DNA from: Flavobacterium sp.
GTDB lineage: Bacteria > Bacteroidota > Bacteroidia > Flavobacteriales > Flavobacteriaceae
NCBI GenBank assembly: GCA_029946065.1
Contig: JAQSDU010000005.1
Coordinates: forward strand, 3,174 to 61,941
Reading direction: 5' to 3'
DNA length: 58,768 bases
Shown here piece after piece: positions 1 through 9,423 of this stretch. Each line of letters begins with the position of its first letter. The stretch's first letter is position 1. The notes below the pieces were generated by a model. That model was not told the origin of the DNA. It saw nothing but the letters and a program-made list of their open reading frames with translations, and made no database searches. Position numbers and translations under genes: made by a program.

Positions 1-2210
1 TTACGCCTCAACCATCAATCAGCCTTGTTAAATCTGGCGCTGTAGTTGATACAGACGGCGATGGTACTACTGAAGTTGGTGAGACTATTCATTACACATT
101 CACTGTAACCAATACTGGTAATGTATCTGTTAATGGTATTGTTGTCAATGATGCGATCATCACTACTTCACCGATTACTGTTGGTGATCTTGCTCCTGGC
201 GCATCACTTGTTGTGACAGGTGATTATGTGCTTACGCAGCCTGATCTTGATGGTTGTAACTTTACAAATACTGCAACTGCTTCGGGTGCAACCTTGCTAG
301 GAACAGCAGTAACCGACATTTCAGACAATGATAATGATCCAACCAATGGCGCTGATACACCTACAGTTACGGCACTTACGCAAAGTCCATCCATTACTCT
401 TGTTAAGTCGGGCGTTTATGTTGACAACGACGGCAATAACCAGTTGAATATAGGTGATACTGTTACTTATACTTTTGTTATAACGAATACTGGTAACGTA
501 ACAGTAAATGATCTGTCATTAACAGATGTTATTTTGAGTAATAATCCTTTGACGTTAACAACAACCAGCTTAGCACCTGGAGCTTCATCTTCACCGGTAT
601 TTACTTATAACATTACTGTAGAGGATATCAATGCAGGACAAGTTGTCAATAGCGCAGACATCACAGCATCAACAAACTGTGGTGCTACCTTAAATGTAGC
701 TTCAGACAGTGATGATCCAACGCTTCCAAATAATGATGATCCTACAGTGACGATCTTGCCGGATGTATCATCCTTAACGATGATTAAAACAAGTGTGTTA
801 CTAGATAATGGTACACCTACAAATTATGCAGATGATACCATTAGATACACATTTACTGTTACAAATACCGGAAATGTAATCATCACTAACGTAGTTGTAA
901 ATGACTCTCCGATTGGAATTAATGGAATACCTGTTGTGCCTAGCACATTGGCTCCTGGTCAGTCTGGTTCTTATACAACAACCGACGCTACGGATTATCA
1001 TGTAACAGCCGCAGATTATAACCTTGGACTTGTAATCAACTCTGCAGTTGCCATTGGATTCAATCCAGACAATGAGCCGGTAACTGATATTTCAGATAAC
1101 AACGACCCTGCACAAACAGGACCTAGTGACCCAACAGTTACTATCCTAACGCACAATCCGCAGTTGACGTTTGTTAAAACTGGTACATTGAGTGAAGATG
1201 GTGCTACCATAAGTTATACATTTGACGTATATAATACCGGTAATGTATCCATCAGTAACCTGACTATCAACGATGCATTGATTACAAACGGTAGTAATAT
1301 ACCAGTAGTTCCGCCAACATTGGCTCCAGGTGAAGTAGGACATGCAACCGTGTCATACACAATTACACAAGCTGATTACGATGCCGGAATGGTTGTCAAT
1401 ACAGCTACGGTGAGCGGTGAAGACGATAACGATCCATTGACACCGCCGATTAAGGATGTTTCCGATAGTAACGATCCAACTTTACCTGGTAGCGATGACC
1501 CTACAGTTGTATTGCTTCAAGCCAGTTCTATTACAATTGTGAAAACAGGTTACTTCGTTGATGACAACAATGACGGATTTGCATCTCCTGGTGAAACGAT
1601 TAGATTTGACTTTACCGTTATGAATACGGGTCATACAACATTATATAACGTTACGGTTCAAGATACTTATATCGCGGGTGTTGAAGTGTTTGGAGATCCA
1701 ATTGTACTTGCTCCAGGCGAAACCGCTCCTGAAGGTCACTTTTACGGTATCTACCATATTACTCAGGAAGATATCAATGCAGGTTCTGTGACCAACCAGG
1801 CGTCTGTAAGAGGTTACACTGATACTGGTACTCTGGCAGCTCAAGATGCATCGGATAACTTGGATCCATTATTGGATAATCCTACAGTTGTACCATTGCT
1901 TGACGGATGTACGATAAAAGTTTATAACTTAGTATCGCCAAACGGAGACGGCTATTATGATTCGTTATTCATTCAAGGAATTGCATGCTACCCAGAGAAT
2001 ACAGTTGAAATTTACAACCGTTGGGGTATATTGGTTTACGAAACCAAAGGATATGATAACGAAGGCAATTCTTTCAAAGGATATTCAGAAGGAAGAACAA
2101 CGATAGACAAATCTGCCGGCTTACCGGAAGGTACTTATTACTGGGTAATCAAATACAAATCCGGTAACGATACGAAAGAGAAAGCAGGATTCTTACATTT
2201 AACCCGATAA
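1..2210 (+). CDS. DUF11-repeat surface adhesin with T9SS type B (CHU_C) sorting domain, 3' part
   Basis: The frame is open from base 3, so the 5' part lies outside the window and no start is visible. About 735 residues remain. They contain five Ig-like DUF11 repeats of about 125 residues, each opening with a pattern like S-I-T-L-V-K-S/T-G and containing Y-T-F-x-V-T-N-T-G-N-V, separated by Asp/Asn-rich linkers (SDxxDP) that may bind calcium. The last ~90 residues form the gliding-motility-associated C-terminal domain: SPNGDGYYD, then EIYNRWGILVYE, and ending in AGFLHLTR. In Bacteroidota this domain directs export by the type IX secretion system (type B signal, as in SprB). The following genes encode PorP/SprF- and PorE-like proteins, the usual partners of type B cargo. 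Inferred role: a large cell-surface adhesin. The ligand cannot be told. Confidence 0.9.
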   Translation, partial: TPQPSISLVKSGAVVDTDGDGTTEVGETIHYTFTVTNTGNVSVNGIVVNDAIITTSPITVGDLAPGASLVVTGDYVLTQPDLDGCNFTNTATASGATLLGTAVTDISDNDNDPTNGADTPTVTALTQSPSITLVKSGVYVDNDGNNQLNIGDTVTYTFVITNTGNVTVNDLSLTDVILSNNPLTLTTTSLAPGASSSPVFTYNITVEDINAGQVVNSADITASTNCGATLNVASDSDDPTLPNNDDPTVTILPDVSSLTMIKTSVLLDNGTPTNYADDTIRYTFTVTNTGNVIITNVVVNDSPIGINGIPVVPSTLAPGQSGSYTTTDATDYHVTAADYNLGLVINSAVAIGFNPDNEPVTDISDNNDPAQTGPSDPTVTILTHNPQLTFVKTGTLSEDGATISYTFDVYNTGNVSISNLTINDALITNGSNIPVVPPTLAPGEVGHATVSYTITQADYDAGMVVNTATVSGEDDNDPLTPPIKDVSDSNDPTLPGSDDPTVVLLQASSITIVKTGYFVDDNNDGFASPGETIRFDFTVMNTGHTTLYNVTVQDTYIAGVEVFGDPIVLAPGETAPEGHFYGIYHITQEDINAGSVTNQASVRGYTDTGTLAAQDASDNLDPLLDNPTVVPLLDGCTIKVYNLVSPNGDGYYDSLFIQGIACYPENTVEIYNRWGILVYETKGYDNEGNSFKGYSEGRTTIDKSAGLPEGTYYWVIKYKSGNDTKEKAGFLHLTR
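18..1900 (+). repeat. five DUF11 coding repeats, period about 375-390 bases
   Basis: Repeat units start near 18, 389, 768, 1158 and 1525. They are recognisable at protein level (VK-S/T-G start, TNTGNV core, LAPG motif, final DPTV). They are diverged in DNA sequence, so they are old tandem duplications rather than recent copies. More units probably lie upstream of the window. Confidence 0.8.
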
Positions 2211-2218
2211 AAATTAAT

Positions 2219-2242
2219 TCCGGGAAGTACAACCTTCCCGGA
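2219..2242 (+). terminator. GC-rich hairpin between adhesin and porP/sprF-like gene
   Basis: A 9-bp perfect stem (TCCGGGAAG / CTTCCCGGA) with a 6-base loop starts 9 bases after the adhesin stop codon. No T-run follows; the next bases are ATTAAAAAC. It may be a partial terminator or an mRNA-stabilising 3' structure that sets the ratio of the adhesin to the downstream outer-membrane genes. Confidence 0.5.
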
Positions 2243-2258
2243 TTAAAAACTTTAATAA

Positions 2259-3176
2259 ATGAGAACGAAATTTATATTTTTTGCCTTGATGTTAATGAGC
2301 GGTGTTTATGCACAACAAGACGCACAGTATACACAATATATGTATAATACGATTAATGTAAATCCCGCTTATGCAGGTTCAAGAGGTGTGATGAGCGTGT
2401 TTTTACTTCATCGTACACAATGGGTGGGTCTTGATGGTGCGCCTGTCACGAACAACTTCTCTATTCACACACCTATCGAAAACAGCAAAATCGGGTTAGG
2501 GCTTTCGATAGTAAACGACAAGATTGGTATTTCTGATGAAAACGATATTTCTGCAGATGTTTCCTATACCATCAATACTTCAGAAGATTGGAAACTTTCA
2601 TTCGGGCTTAAAGCGACAGCTAGTTTACTCAGTGTTGATTTTAGTAGGTTGACACTTAGAAATCCTGGAGACTATGCCATCAGTCAGCAAGATAATATAG
2701 ACAACAGGTTTACGCCAAACATAGGTGCAGGTATTTATTACCACTCCGATAAGATGTATTTCGGATTGTCAATACCGCACTTTTTAGAAACCAGACATTA
2801 TGAAGACAACACAAGTTCTGTAGCGAGTGAAAAAATGCATGTTTATTTTATTGCCGGACGTGTTTTCGATTTAAGCGAAAGTGTCAAATTCAAACCTGCG
2901 TTATTGACCAAATTAGTCAAAGGCGCACCACTACAAGTTGATCTTTCAGGAAATTTTCTGATTAATGATAAATTTACAGTTGGTTTAGCCTACAGATGGA
3001 GTGCAGCATTTAGCGCATTGGTCGGATTCCAGGTTGACGATTCCTGGTATATCGGTTACGGTTATGATTTGGAAACCACAAAACTGGCCAACTACAATTC
3101 CGGATCTCATGAGATATTCCTGAGGTATGAATTGTTCAGGAACTACAACAAAGTTATATCTCCAAGATTCTTCTAA
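2259..3176 (+). CDS. PorP/SprF family type IX secretion outer-membrane protein
   Basis: A 305-residue protein with a signal peptide ending near GVYAQ. The mature start QDAQYTQYMYNTINVNPAYAG is typical of the PorP/SprF family, and the rest is beta-rich with repeated aromatic/glycine strands, as in an outer-membrane barrel (for example VGLAYRW, YIGYGYDLET). Known of the family: SprF is needed for export of the adhesin SprB in Flavobacterium johnsoniae, and PorP-type barrels are generally encoded beside type B (CHU_C) cargo. This gene follows such a cargo gene by 48 bases and is followed 13 bases later by a PorE-like gene, so it is most likely the dedicated outer-membrane partner of the upstream adhesin. 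Start ATG at 2259, just before a clear signal sequence. Confidence 0.9.
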   Translation: MRTKFIFFALMLMSGVYAQQDAQYTQYMYNTINVNPAYAGSRGVMSVFLLHRTQWVGLDGAPVTNNFSIHTPIENSKIGLGLSIVNDKIGISDENDISADVSYTINTSEDWKLSFGLKATASLLSVDFSRLTLRNPGDYAISQQDNIDNRFTPNIGAGIYYHSDKMYFGLSIPHFLETRHYEDNTSSVASEKMHVYFIAGRVFDLSESVKFKPALLTKLVKGAPLQVDLSGNFLINDKFTVGLAYRWSAAFSALVGFQVDDSWYIGYGYDLETTKLANYNSGSHEIFLRYELFRNYNKVISPRFF

Positions 3177-3189
3177 TATCCCTACTATC

Positions 3190-5145
3190 ATGAGAAAACA
3201 AGTATTATTTATTCTGGTATTGATGAATTTGGGTATGATTAGCGCATATTCACAGACAGGATCCCTAAAAAAGGCAGGGAAGAAATATGATAATTATGCC
3301 TATATGGATGCTATCAAAATATATGAAACCATTGCCAAAAAAGGATATAAGGACGAAAAGATGTTCCAAAAATTGGGCAATTCCTATTATTTTAATTCTG
3401 AGTTTGAAAAGGCAGAAGCTGCTTATACAGAATTATTCACTATGAATCCCAATCAAAATCAGGAGTACATCTTCCGTTATGCACAATCGCTTAAATCGGT
3501 CGGAAAATATACCGAAGCAGAAGCAATGATGGTGAAATTCAATGAAAAGGCAGGAACTGATAAAAGAGCAGTCCTTTTTGTAGACAATAGAAATTATCTC
3601 GACGTAATCAAAACCAATTCAAAACGTTTTTACATCGAAGATGCCGGAATTAACTCTGAATATTCCGACTACGGAAGTTCCATGATGGGCAATAAACTCA
3701 TTTTTGCAACAGCAAGAGATACTGGAAACTTCACCAAAAGACGCCATAAATGGAATAACAAATCCTTTACAAATCTATACGGAGCCGAAGTTCAGCAAGA
3801 TTTTGATGCCGCATTGGGAAAACCTGCAAAATTCACAACCAGCAGTATTAATACTAAATTTCACGAGTCAACGCCAGTCTTTACAAAAGATGGTACGACG
3901 ATGTATTTTACCCGGAATAATTTCAATAAAGGAAGACAAGGGCACAACCGTTATCAAGTCATCTTACTAAAAATTTATAAAGCTACACTTGAAAATGGAA
4001 AATGGGTAAATGTCTCCGAATTGCCTTTCGATAGTGATGAATACAATACTGCACACCCAACACTAAGTGCTGATGAAAAAACGATGTATTTTGCATCCGA
4101 TATGCCGGGTTCTTATGGGGATTCCGATTTGTATAAGGTTGCTATTAATGACGATGGGTCATTTGGCACACCAACAAATCTGGGCACGACTATTAATACA
4201 CCAGGCAAAGAAACTTTTCCTTATGTAACGGATGAAAATGAACTCTATTTTGCTTCAGATGGCCATCCCGGTTTAGGCGGATTGGATGTTTTTGTTACCA
4301 AAATCAAGAAAGATGGTGTTTTTAGCAATATCCAGAACTTAGGACAACCGCTCAATTCTCGCAAAGACGATTTTGCTTTCCTAATTGACACTAAAACAAG
4401 AACCGGTTATTTTACTTCTAATCGTGAAGGCGGAAAAGGATTTGATGATATCTACAAATTTACGGAGTTAAGAAAACTCAACTGCGAACAAATTCTGGAA
4501 GGTGTTGTAACCGATTCAGAAACAAACCTGCCATTAGCCGGCGCACAAGTAGTGCTCTATGACAATGAAATGGAAAAAATTCGTACCGTTGACACCGACA
4601 GTGAAGGGCATTATAATTTAGGGACGGTTGACTGCGATACCAAATATCGTATTCGTGCCGATAAGACCGATTATGAAACCAATGAATTGCCTTATACGGT
4701 TCCTAAAACTACTGGAAATACCTATTTGCCGCTCATGCTCAAAAAACGTCTTGTTAAGATCGAAGAAGGAACAGATTTGGCGCGTCCAGACGTGCTTGAT
4801 ATTCCAACCATCTATTTCAACCTTGACAAATCATTTATCCGTAAAGATGCTGCATTCGAATTGGAGAAAGTATTGGCAGTAATGAACCAGTATCCAACTA
4901 TGAAAATCGATGTGCGTTCTCACACAGATAGTCGCCAGACACACAAATACAATCAGGCGCTTTCTGATAGAAGAGCAAAATCGACCATCGCATGGCTGGT
5001 GAAAAATGGAATCGATCCAAGCAGGCTTACAGGTCGTGGTTATGGCGAGTCGCAACTGGTTAATAAATGTGCCGATGGCGTGCCTTGTACCGAAGCGGAA
5101 CACCAGATGAACAGACGAAGCCAGTTTATAGTTGTTGAATTTTAA
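3190..5145 (+). CDS. PorE-like OmpA-family protein (TPR, beta-propeller, CRD, OmpA), copy 1
   Basis: 651 residues from the ATG at 3190. An upstream in-frame ATG at 3127 lies inside porP and would delay the signal peptide (MRKQVLFILVLMNLG...SAYSQ), so it is rejected. Order of parts: TPR-like helices (~25-140, with YDNYAYMDAIKIYE and LGNSYYFNSEFEKAEAAY), PD40/beta-propeller blades (~170-430, with repeated TMYFxSDxPGxxGxxDLY), a carboxypeptidase-regulatory-like beta domain (~440-530), and a C-terminal OmpA peptidoglycan-binding domain (~540-651, with DVRSHTDSR and NRRSQFIV). This is the layout of PorE, a T9SS component that bridges the outer membrane and peptidoglycan. No lipobox is seen. A close paralogue follows at 5273. 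Likely role: anchoring the PorP-adhesin complex to the wall. Confidence 0.88.
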   Translation: MRKQVLFILVLMNLGMISAYSQTGSLKKAGKKYDNYAYMDAIKIYETIAKKGYKDEKMFQKLGNSYYFNSEFEKAEAAYTELFTMNPNQNQEYIFRYAQSLKSVGKYTEAEAMMVKFNEKAGTDKRAVLFVDNRNYLDVIKTNSKRFYIEDAGINSEYSDYGSSMMGNKLIFATARDTGNFTKRRHKWNNKSFTNLYGAEVQQDFDAALGKPAKFTTSSINTKFHESTPVFTKDGTTMYFTRNNFNKGRQGHNRYQVILLKIYKATLENGKWVNVSELPFDSDEYNTAHPTLSADEKTMYFASDMPGSYGDSDLYKVAINDDGSFGTPTNLGTTINTPGKETFPYVTDENELYFASDGHPGLGGLDVFVTKIKKDGVFSNIQNLGQPLNSRKDDFAFLIDTKTRTGYFTSNREGGKGFDDIYKFTELRKLNCEQILEGVVTDSETNLPLAGAQVVLYDNEMEKIRTVDTDSEGHYNLGTVDCDTKYRIRADKTDYETNELPYTVPKTTGNTYLPLMLKKRLVKIEEGTDLARPDVLDIPTIYFNLDKSFIRKDAAFELEKVLAVMNQYPTMKIDVRSHTDSRQTHKYNQALSDRRAKSTIAWLVKNGIDPSRLTGRGYGESQLVNKCADGVPCTEAEHQMNRRSQFIVVEF

Positions 5146-5168
5146 TCCATTCAATTAACGGATTTCAG

Positions 5169-5209
5169 ATTCTGATTTTTAATGGTCAACAACTGTTAAA
5201 AATCAGAAT
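5169..5209 (+). terminator. hairpin between the two porE-like genes
   Basis: A 14-bp AT-rich stem (ATTCTGATTTTTAA / TTAAAAATCAGAAT) with a 13-base loop lies in the 127-base gap. Only a weak T-run follows (TTGTATTTT). It is probably a terminator or attenuator, so the second copy may be transcribed partly on its own. Confidence 0.55.
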
Positions 5210-5272
5210 TTGTATTTTACTGTGAATGTGATTGCTGATATTTTTATATTCCTAATTTTTTTAGTCTAGGTT

Positions 5273-7225
5273 ATGAGAAGTAAAATACTATTCCTGATTG
5301 TATTGTTGGTTATGTCCGGCAATGTCTTTTCACAAAAAGGAAAAATTGAGCGTGCGAACAAAAAATATGACGATTATTCCTATATCGATGCGATTGCTAT
5401 TTATGAAAAAGTTGCCGCAAAAGGATACAAATCTGTTGATCTTTTTGAAAGGCTAGGTAATGCCTATTATTTTAATTCTGAATTCGAAAAAGCCGTTCTG
5501 TGGTACAAAGAATTAATAGACATGCAACAGGAAATAGCGCCTGAATATTATTTTCGCTACGCGCAATCTTTGAAATCAAGTGGCGCTTATGAAAGAGCCG
5601 ATGAGTACATGGCTATCTTCACACAGAAATCTGCCAATGATGCCCGCGGAAAAATATTTGCCAGTAATACCGATTATCTCGAAAAAATCCGCCGCAATTC
5701 CGGAAGATTCAATATTGCAGATGCCGGTGTTAATTCTGGATTGTCAGATTACGGAAGTGCTTTTCTAGGCAGCCAACTTATTTTTACAACGGCACGCGAT
5801 ACCGGAGGCGCATTTAAAAGAAAATTGAAATGGACAAACCAAGCTTTTTCTAATTTATATGCCTCAGAAGTTAAGGTGGACGGTACTATGGCAAAGCCCG
5901 AGAAATTTACCAAAAACCTAAATTCAAGATACAATGAATCTTCGGCTATTTTTACAAGTGATGGCAAGACGATGTATTTTACCCGAAATAATTTCAATGA
6001 TGGAAAGAAAGGCAAAGATGATAATAATGTCGTTCTCTTGAAACTCTACAAATCGACATTTGACGAAATTGAATGGACCGATGCAGAAGAACTTCCTTTT
6101 AACAGCGATCAATATAATACCGCGCACCCTGCTTTGAGTCCGGATGAAAGAACCTTGTATTTTGCTTCCGATATGCCAGGAAGTTATGGGCAATCCGATT
6201 TGTATAAAGTCCGAATTTATACAGATGGTAGTTTTGGAAAGCCCGAAAATTTGGGGCCTTCAATCAATACTGAAGGCAAAGAGACATTTCCTTTTGTTTC
6301 AGACGAATATGAACTTTATTTTGCTTCCGATGGGCATCCTGGACTGGGTGGACTCGATGTTTTCGTATCCAAAATCAATATTGATGATGGCAGTCTTGGT
6401 GAAATACAAAATCTCGGAGCGCCTTTAAATTCAAGGTCCGACGATTTTGCTTTCCTGATCGATTCCAAAAGCCGCAATGGTTTTTTTAGTTCTAATAGGA
6501 CGGGAGGGAAGGGTTCAGATGACATTTATAAATTTACCGAAACAAGAAAAATAAAATGTGAGCAATTGCTTACAGGAAATATAATTGATGAAGAAACAGG
6601 CGATTTTTTGGGCAATTCACAAGCAATGTTATTTGATGAAAAAATGAATGTCATCGCCGAAATGTATGCAACAGAACAAGGATATTATAGTTTTAAAGTG
6701 CCTTGTAATGCCAGATATTATGTTCGTGCAAACAAAGTAAGATACGAAATCAACGAATTGAGTGTCGAAGTGCCCGATGAAACCGGGAATACTGTTTTGA
6801 ATATACCATTAACAAAAAAAGCAATACCGTTTAAAAAAGGGGACGATGTTGGTCCAAAATTGGGTATTAAAATGATTTATTTTGATTTGGATAAATCTGA
6901 TATACGACCGGAGGCGGCTGTTGAACTGCAAAAAATATCCAATTTGATGCAGCTTTATCCGAGTATGAAAATCGATATTAGGTCGCATACAGATAGTCGA
7001 AACACCGCTAAATACAATAGAAAACTTTCTGATGCCAGGGCAAAATCTACAATGAGATGGCTTGTGGGTACCGGAATTTCGCCCGACAGATTGACCGCAA
7101 AAGGTTACGGAGAATCACAACTAATTAATAAATGCGCCGATGGCATTGACTGCACCGAAGAAGAACACCAAAGGAACAGACGAAGCGAATTTATCATCAC
7201 TTCAATAGGAGAGAAATACAAATAA
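5273..7225 (+). CDS. PorE-like OmpA-family protein, copy 2
   Basis: A 650-residue paralogue of the preceding gene with the same parts in the same order: signal peptide (MSGNVFSQ), TPR-like N-terminus (YDDYSYIDAIAIYE, LGNAYYFNSEFEKA), beta-propeller (TLYFASDMPGSYGQSDLY, DGHPGLGGLDVF), regulatory-like domain, and OmpA domain (DLDKSDIRPEAAVEL, DIRSHTDSRNTAKYN, NRRSEFII). Long blocks are identical or conservatively changed between the copies, so this is a tandem duplication. Differences concentrate in the regulatory-like domain and the loop before the OmpA domain. Inferred role: a second periplasmic anchor for the same or another PorP-type complex. A 127-base gap with a hairpin separates it from copy 1. 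Confidence 0.88.
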   Translation: MRSKILFLIVLLVMSGNVFSQKGKIERANKKYDDYSYIDAIAIYEKVAAKGYKSVDLFERLGNAYYFNSEFEKAVLWYKELIDMQQEIAPEYYFRYAQSLKSSGAYERADEYMAIFTQKSANDARGKIFASNTDYLEKIRRNSGRFNIADAGVNSGLSDYGSAFLGSQLIFTTARDTGGAFKRKLKWTNQAFSNLYASEVKVDGTMAKPEKFTKNLNSRYNESSAIFTSDGKTMYFTRNNFNDGKKGKDDNNVVLLKLYKSTFDEIEWTDAEELPFNSDQYNTAHPALSPDERTLYFASDMPGSYGQSDLYKVRIYTDGSFGKPENLGPSINTEGKETFPFVSDEYELYFASDGHPGLGGLDVFVSKINIDDGSLGEIQNLGAPLNSRSDDFAFLIDSKSRNGFFSSNRTGGKGSDDIYKFTETRKIKCEQLLTGNIIDEETGDFLGNSQAMLFDEKMNVIAEMYATEQGYYSFKVPCNARYYVRANKVRYEINELSVEVPDETGNTVLNIPLTKKAIPFKKGDDVGPKLGIKMIYFDLDKSDIRPEAAVELQKISNLMQLYPSMKIDIRSHTDSRNTAKYNRKLSDARAKSTMRWLVGTGISPDRLTAKGYGESQLINKCADGIDCTEEEHQRNRRSEFIITSIGEKYK

Positions 7226-7312
7226 GCAGTAATTGCCGATGCTTTTGTTTTTAACCGAATAGGCGTTTTTTTGTCGCAGCATTTAATTTTTTGTTAATAG
7301 TATTCAACATAC

Positions 7313-7342
7313 TTGCATAATGTATTTGAATTGTTAATTTTG
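7313..7342 (+). promoter_or_regulatory. Bacteroidota-type promoter for the folding-factor operon
   Basis: TTG at 7313-7315, a 19-base spacer, and TAATTTTG at 7335-7342 match the Bacteroidota consensus (TTTG near -33, TAnnTTTG near -7). Predicted transcript start is about 7350, giving a leader of roughly 105 bases. The motif match is seen; activity is inferred. Confidence 0.6.
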
Positions 7343-7455
7343 TTGGCGTTAATGACAAAAAATAAATTAATTATTCCGCTTTGGATGCTTTTTTTGGTTT
7401 GATTGTAAATCTTTGAATAATACGCTTTTAATTTTATTTTGAAAATATTTTAATA

Positions 7456-9423
7456 ATGAAAATGAAACAATTGTTTTTCGGACTGTTACTTGGTTTGAAT
7501 GTGGCGGCTTTCGCTCAAAGCAGTAAAAAAGAAATACTTTTCTCGATTGACGACAAACCGTATTATACCGACGAATTTTCGAGAGTTTACAAGAAAAACA
7601 TTGATCTTGTTAAGGACGAATCCCAAAAAGACCTGAACCAATACCTCGAGCTATTCATTGGATACAAACTAAAAATCAACAAGGCAAACAAGCTCGGTCT
7701 TCAAAACAATCCAAAGTACCAAACGGAATTAAAATCCTACAGAACACAACTCGCTAAAAACTACCTTACCGACTCTAAAGTAACTAAGGAATTAATGGAG
7801 GAAGCTTATGAGCGTTATAAAAAAGAAATCAAAGCAGCCCATATTTTATTAATGGTTGATGAAAATGCCTCACCAGAAGACACTTTAAAAGCCTATAAGC
7901 AAATTCAAGATATTCGCAAAAAAGCTATTGCTGGTGAAGATTTTGGAAAACTTGCAGCGCAGTATTCACAAGATCCTAGCGCAAAGGAAAACCAAGGTGA
8001 GTTGGGTTATTTTTCGGCATTTAGGATGGTATATGCTTTTGAATCAGGCGCTTATAAAACTAAAAAAGGCGAAATTTCAAATCCTATCCGCACACGTTTC
8101 GGTTATCATTTGGTAAAGGTTGAAGATGTTCGCGACAATAGAGGAGAAGTGAGCGTTGAGCACATCATGATTACAAAACCTACAGATCCGATATTAGCAG
8201 CCAAAGCAAAGTCAACTATCGACGATATTTACAAGAAAATTCAACAAGGCGAAAATTTTGAAACCCTTGCGCAACAATATTCTGAAGACAAGTCTTCCGC
8301 TTCAAAAGGTGGTTCTTTGGGTCGTTTTGGATCGGGTGATTTAAGCTCTGAAGAATTTGAAAATGTAGCTTTTTCATTGACCAAGGAACATCCGATTTCA
8401 GAACCGTTCCAAAGTCAATTTGGTTGGCATATTGTCAAACTTACTGATAAATTTCCTTTAAAGACTTATCAGGAAATGGAGTCTGATCTCGATGCGAAAA
8501 TTAGGAAAGACGACCGTTCAAGGTTGATCACGGATTCAATGAATGAAAAGTTGCGCAAAAGATTTGCTGTCAAAAGAAACGAAAAGTTGTATGCTGTTGC
8601 TGCTAAAACCATAACAAACGATTTTTATACCGGCAAATGGAACATTCCTGCAGAGACAAAACCGTATGATGGTACGTTGTTTAAAGTCAACGACAAAACT
8701 GTAACGGCGACCGATTTCTTAAAATATGTCAATACAAAACAAAAAGGTGCCGAAGGCGAAATGAAACCAATCAATAAACTGGTTGACAAGTACTACGAAA
8801 ATTTTGTTGATGAGCAACTGACCAATTATTATAACGACAATCTGGAAAATGAATTTCCGGAATTTGCTGATGTGATGGAAGAGTACAGAGATGGCCTTTT
8901 GTTGTTTGACTTGATGGAAAAGGAAATTTGGGAAAAGTCTAAGACCGACACTTTAGGTTTGGACAATTTCTACAAAGCCAATCAACAAAATTACAAATGG
9001 AAAAACAGATTGGATGCCGTGGTTGCTTCTTCAACAAAAGAAGATTACATCGCAAAAGCAGAGAAAATGCTTAAACAAGGAAAGACGCCTGCCGAAATTA
9101 AAGCCAAACTCAACACCAAAGACAAAGTCGAAATTATGATTAATGAAGGTGTTTTTGAGGAAAGTTCGGAAGTTTTACCATCCAATGTAAAAGCAACAAC
9201 CGGTGTTACCGAACCAACTAAAAAAGGAGATTATTTCTTTGTAACTAAAGTCAATAAGGTCATTCCTGAAAGCTCAAAAACGCTAGATGAATGTAAAGGA
9301 AAAGTTATTAATGATTATCAGCAATATCTCGAACAAAATTGGGTTTCTGATCTAAAAAAAGAATTTAAGATTAATGTCAATAAAGACGTTTTCGAAAAGG
9401 TAAAGACAGCCATTAAATCCTAA
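7456..9423 (+). CDS. peptidyl-prolyl isomerase, double-parvulin SurA-like periplasmic chaperone
   Basis: 655 residues with signal peptide MKMKQLFFGLLLGLNVAAFAQ. A SurA-N-like helical region (~25-120) is followed by two PpiC/parvulin domains (~125-225 and ~232-335). Both show the family features: a histidine-containing first strand (AAHILLMV; VEHIMITK), F-x-x-LAxQYSxD, and the closing FGYHLVKV / FGWHIVKL. The last ~320 residues are a lysine/glutamate-rich helical tail I do not recognise. Known of the family: SurA-like proteins escort unfolded outer-membrane proteins through the periplasm. The next gene starts right after this stop codon and a third SurA-like gene follows, so the three probably form one operon of folding factors, driven by the promoter at 7313-7342. 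Confidence 0.9.
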   Translation: MKMKQLFFGLLLGLNVAAFAQSSKKEILFSIDDKPYYTDEFSRVYKKNIDLVKDESQKDLNQYLELFIGYKLKINKANKLGLQNNPKYQTELKSYRTQLAKNYLTDSKVTKELMEEAYERYKKEIKAAHILLMVDENASPEDTLKAYKQIQDIRKKAIAGEDFGKLAAQYSQDPSAKENQGELGYFSAFRMVYAFESGAYKTKKGEISNPIRTRFGYHLVKVEDVRDNRGEVSVEHIMITKPTDPILAAKAKSTIDDIYKKIQQGENFETLAQQYSEDKSSASKGGSLGRFGSGDLSSEEFENVAFSLTKEHPISEPFQSQFGWHIVKLTDKFPLKTYQEMESDLDAKIRKDDRSRLITDSMNEKLRKRFAVKRNEKLYAVAAKTITNDFYTGKWNIPAETKPYDGTLFKVNDKTVTATDFLKYVNTKQKGAEGEMKPINKLVDKYYENFVDEQLTNYYNDNLENEFPEFADVMEEYRDGLLLFDLMEKEIWEKSKTDTLGLDNFYKANQQNYKWKNRLDAVVASSTKEDYIAKAEKMLKQGKTPAEIKAKLNTKDKVEIMINEGVFEESSEVLPSNVKATTGVTEPTKKGDYFFVTKVNKVIPESSKTLDECKGKVINDYQQYLEQNWVSDLKKEFKINVNKDVFEKVKTAIKS

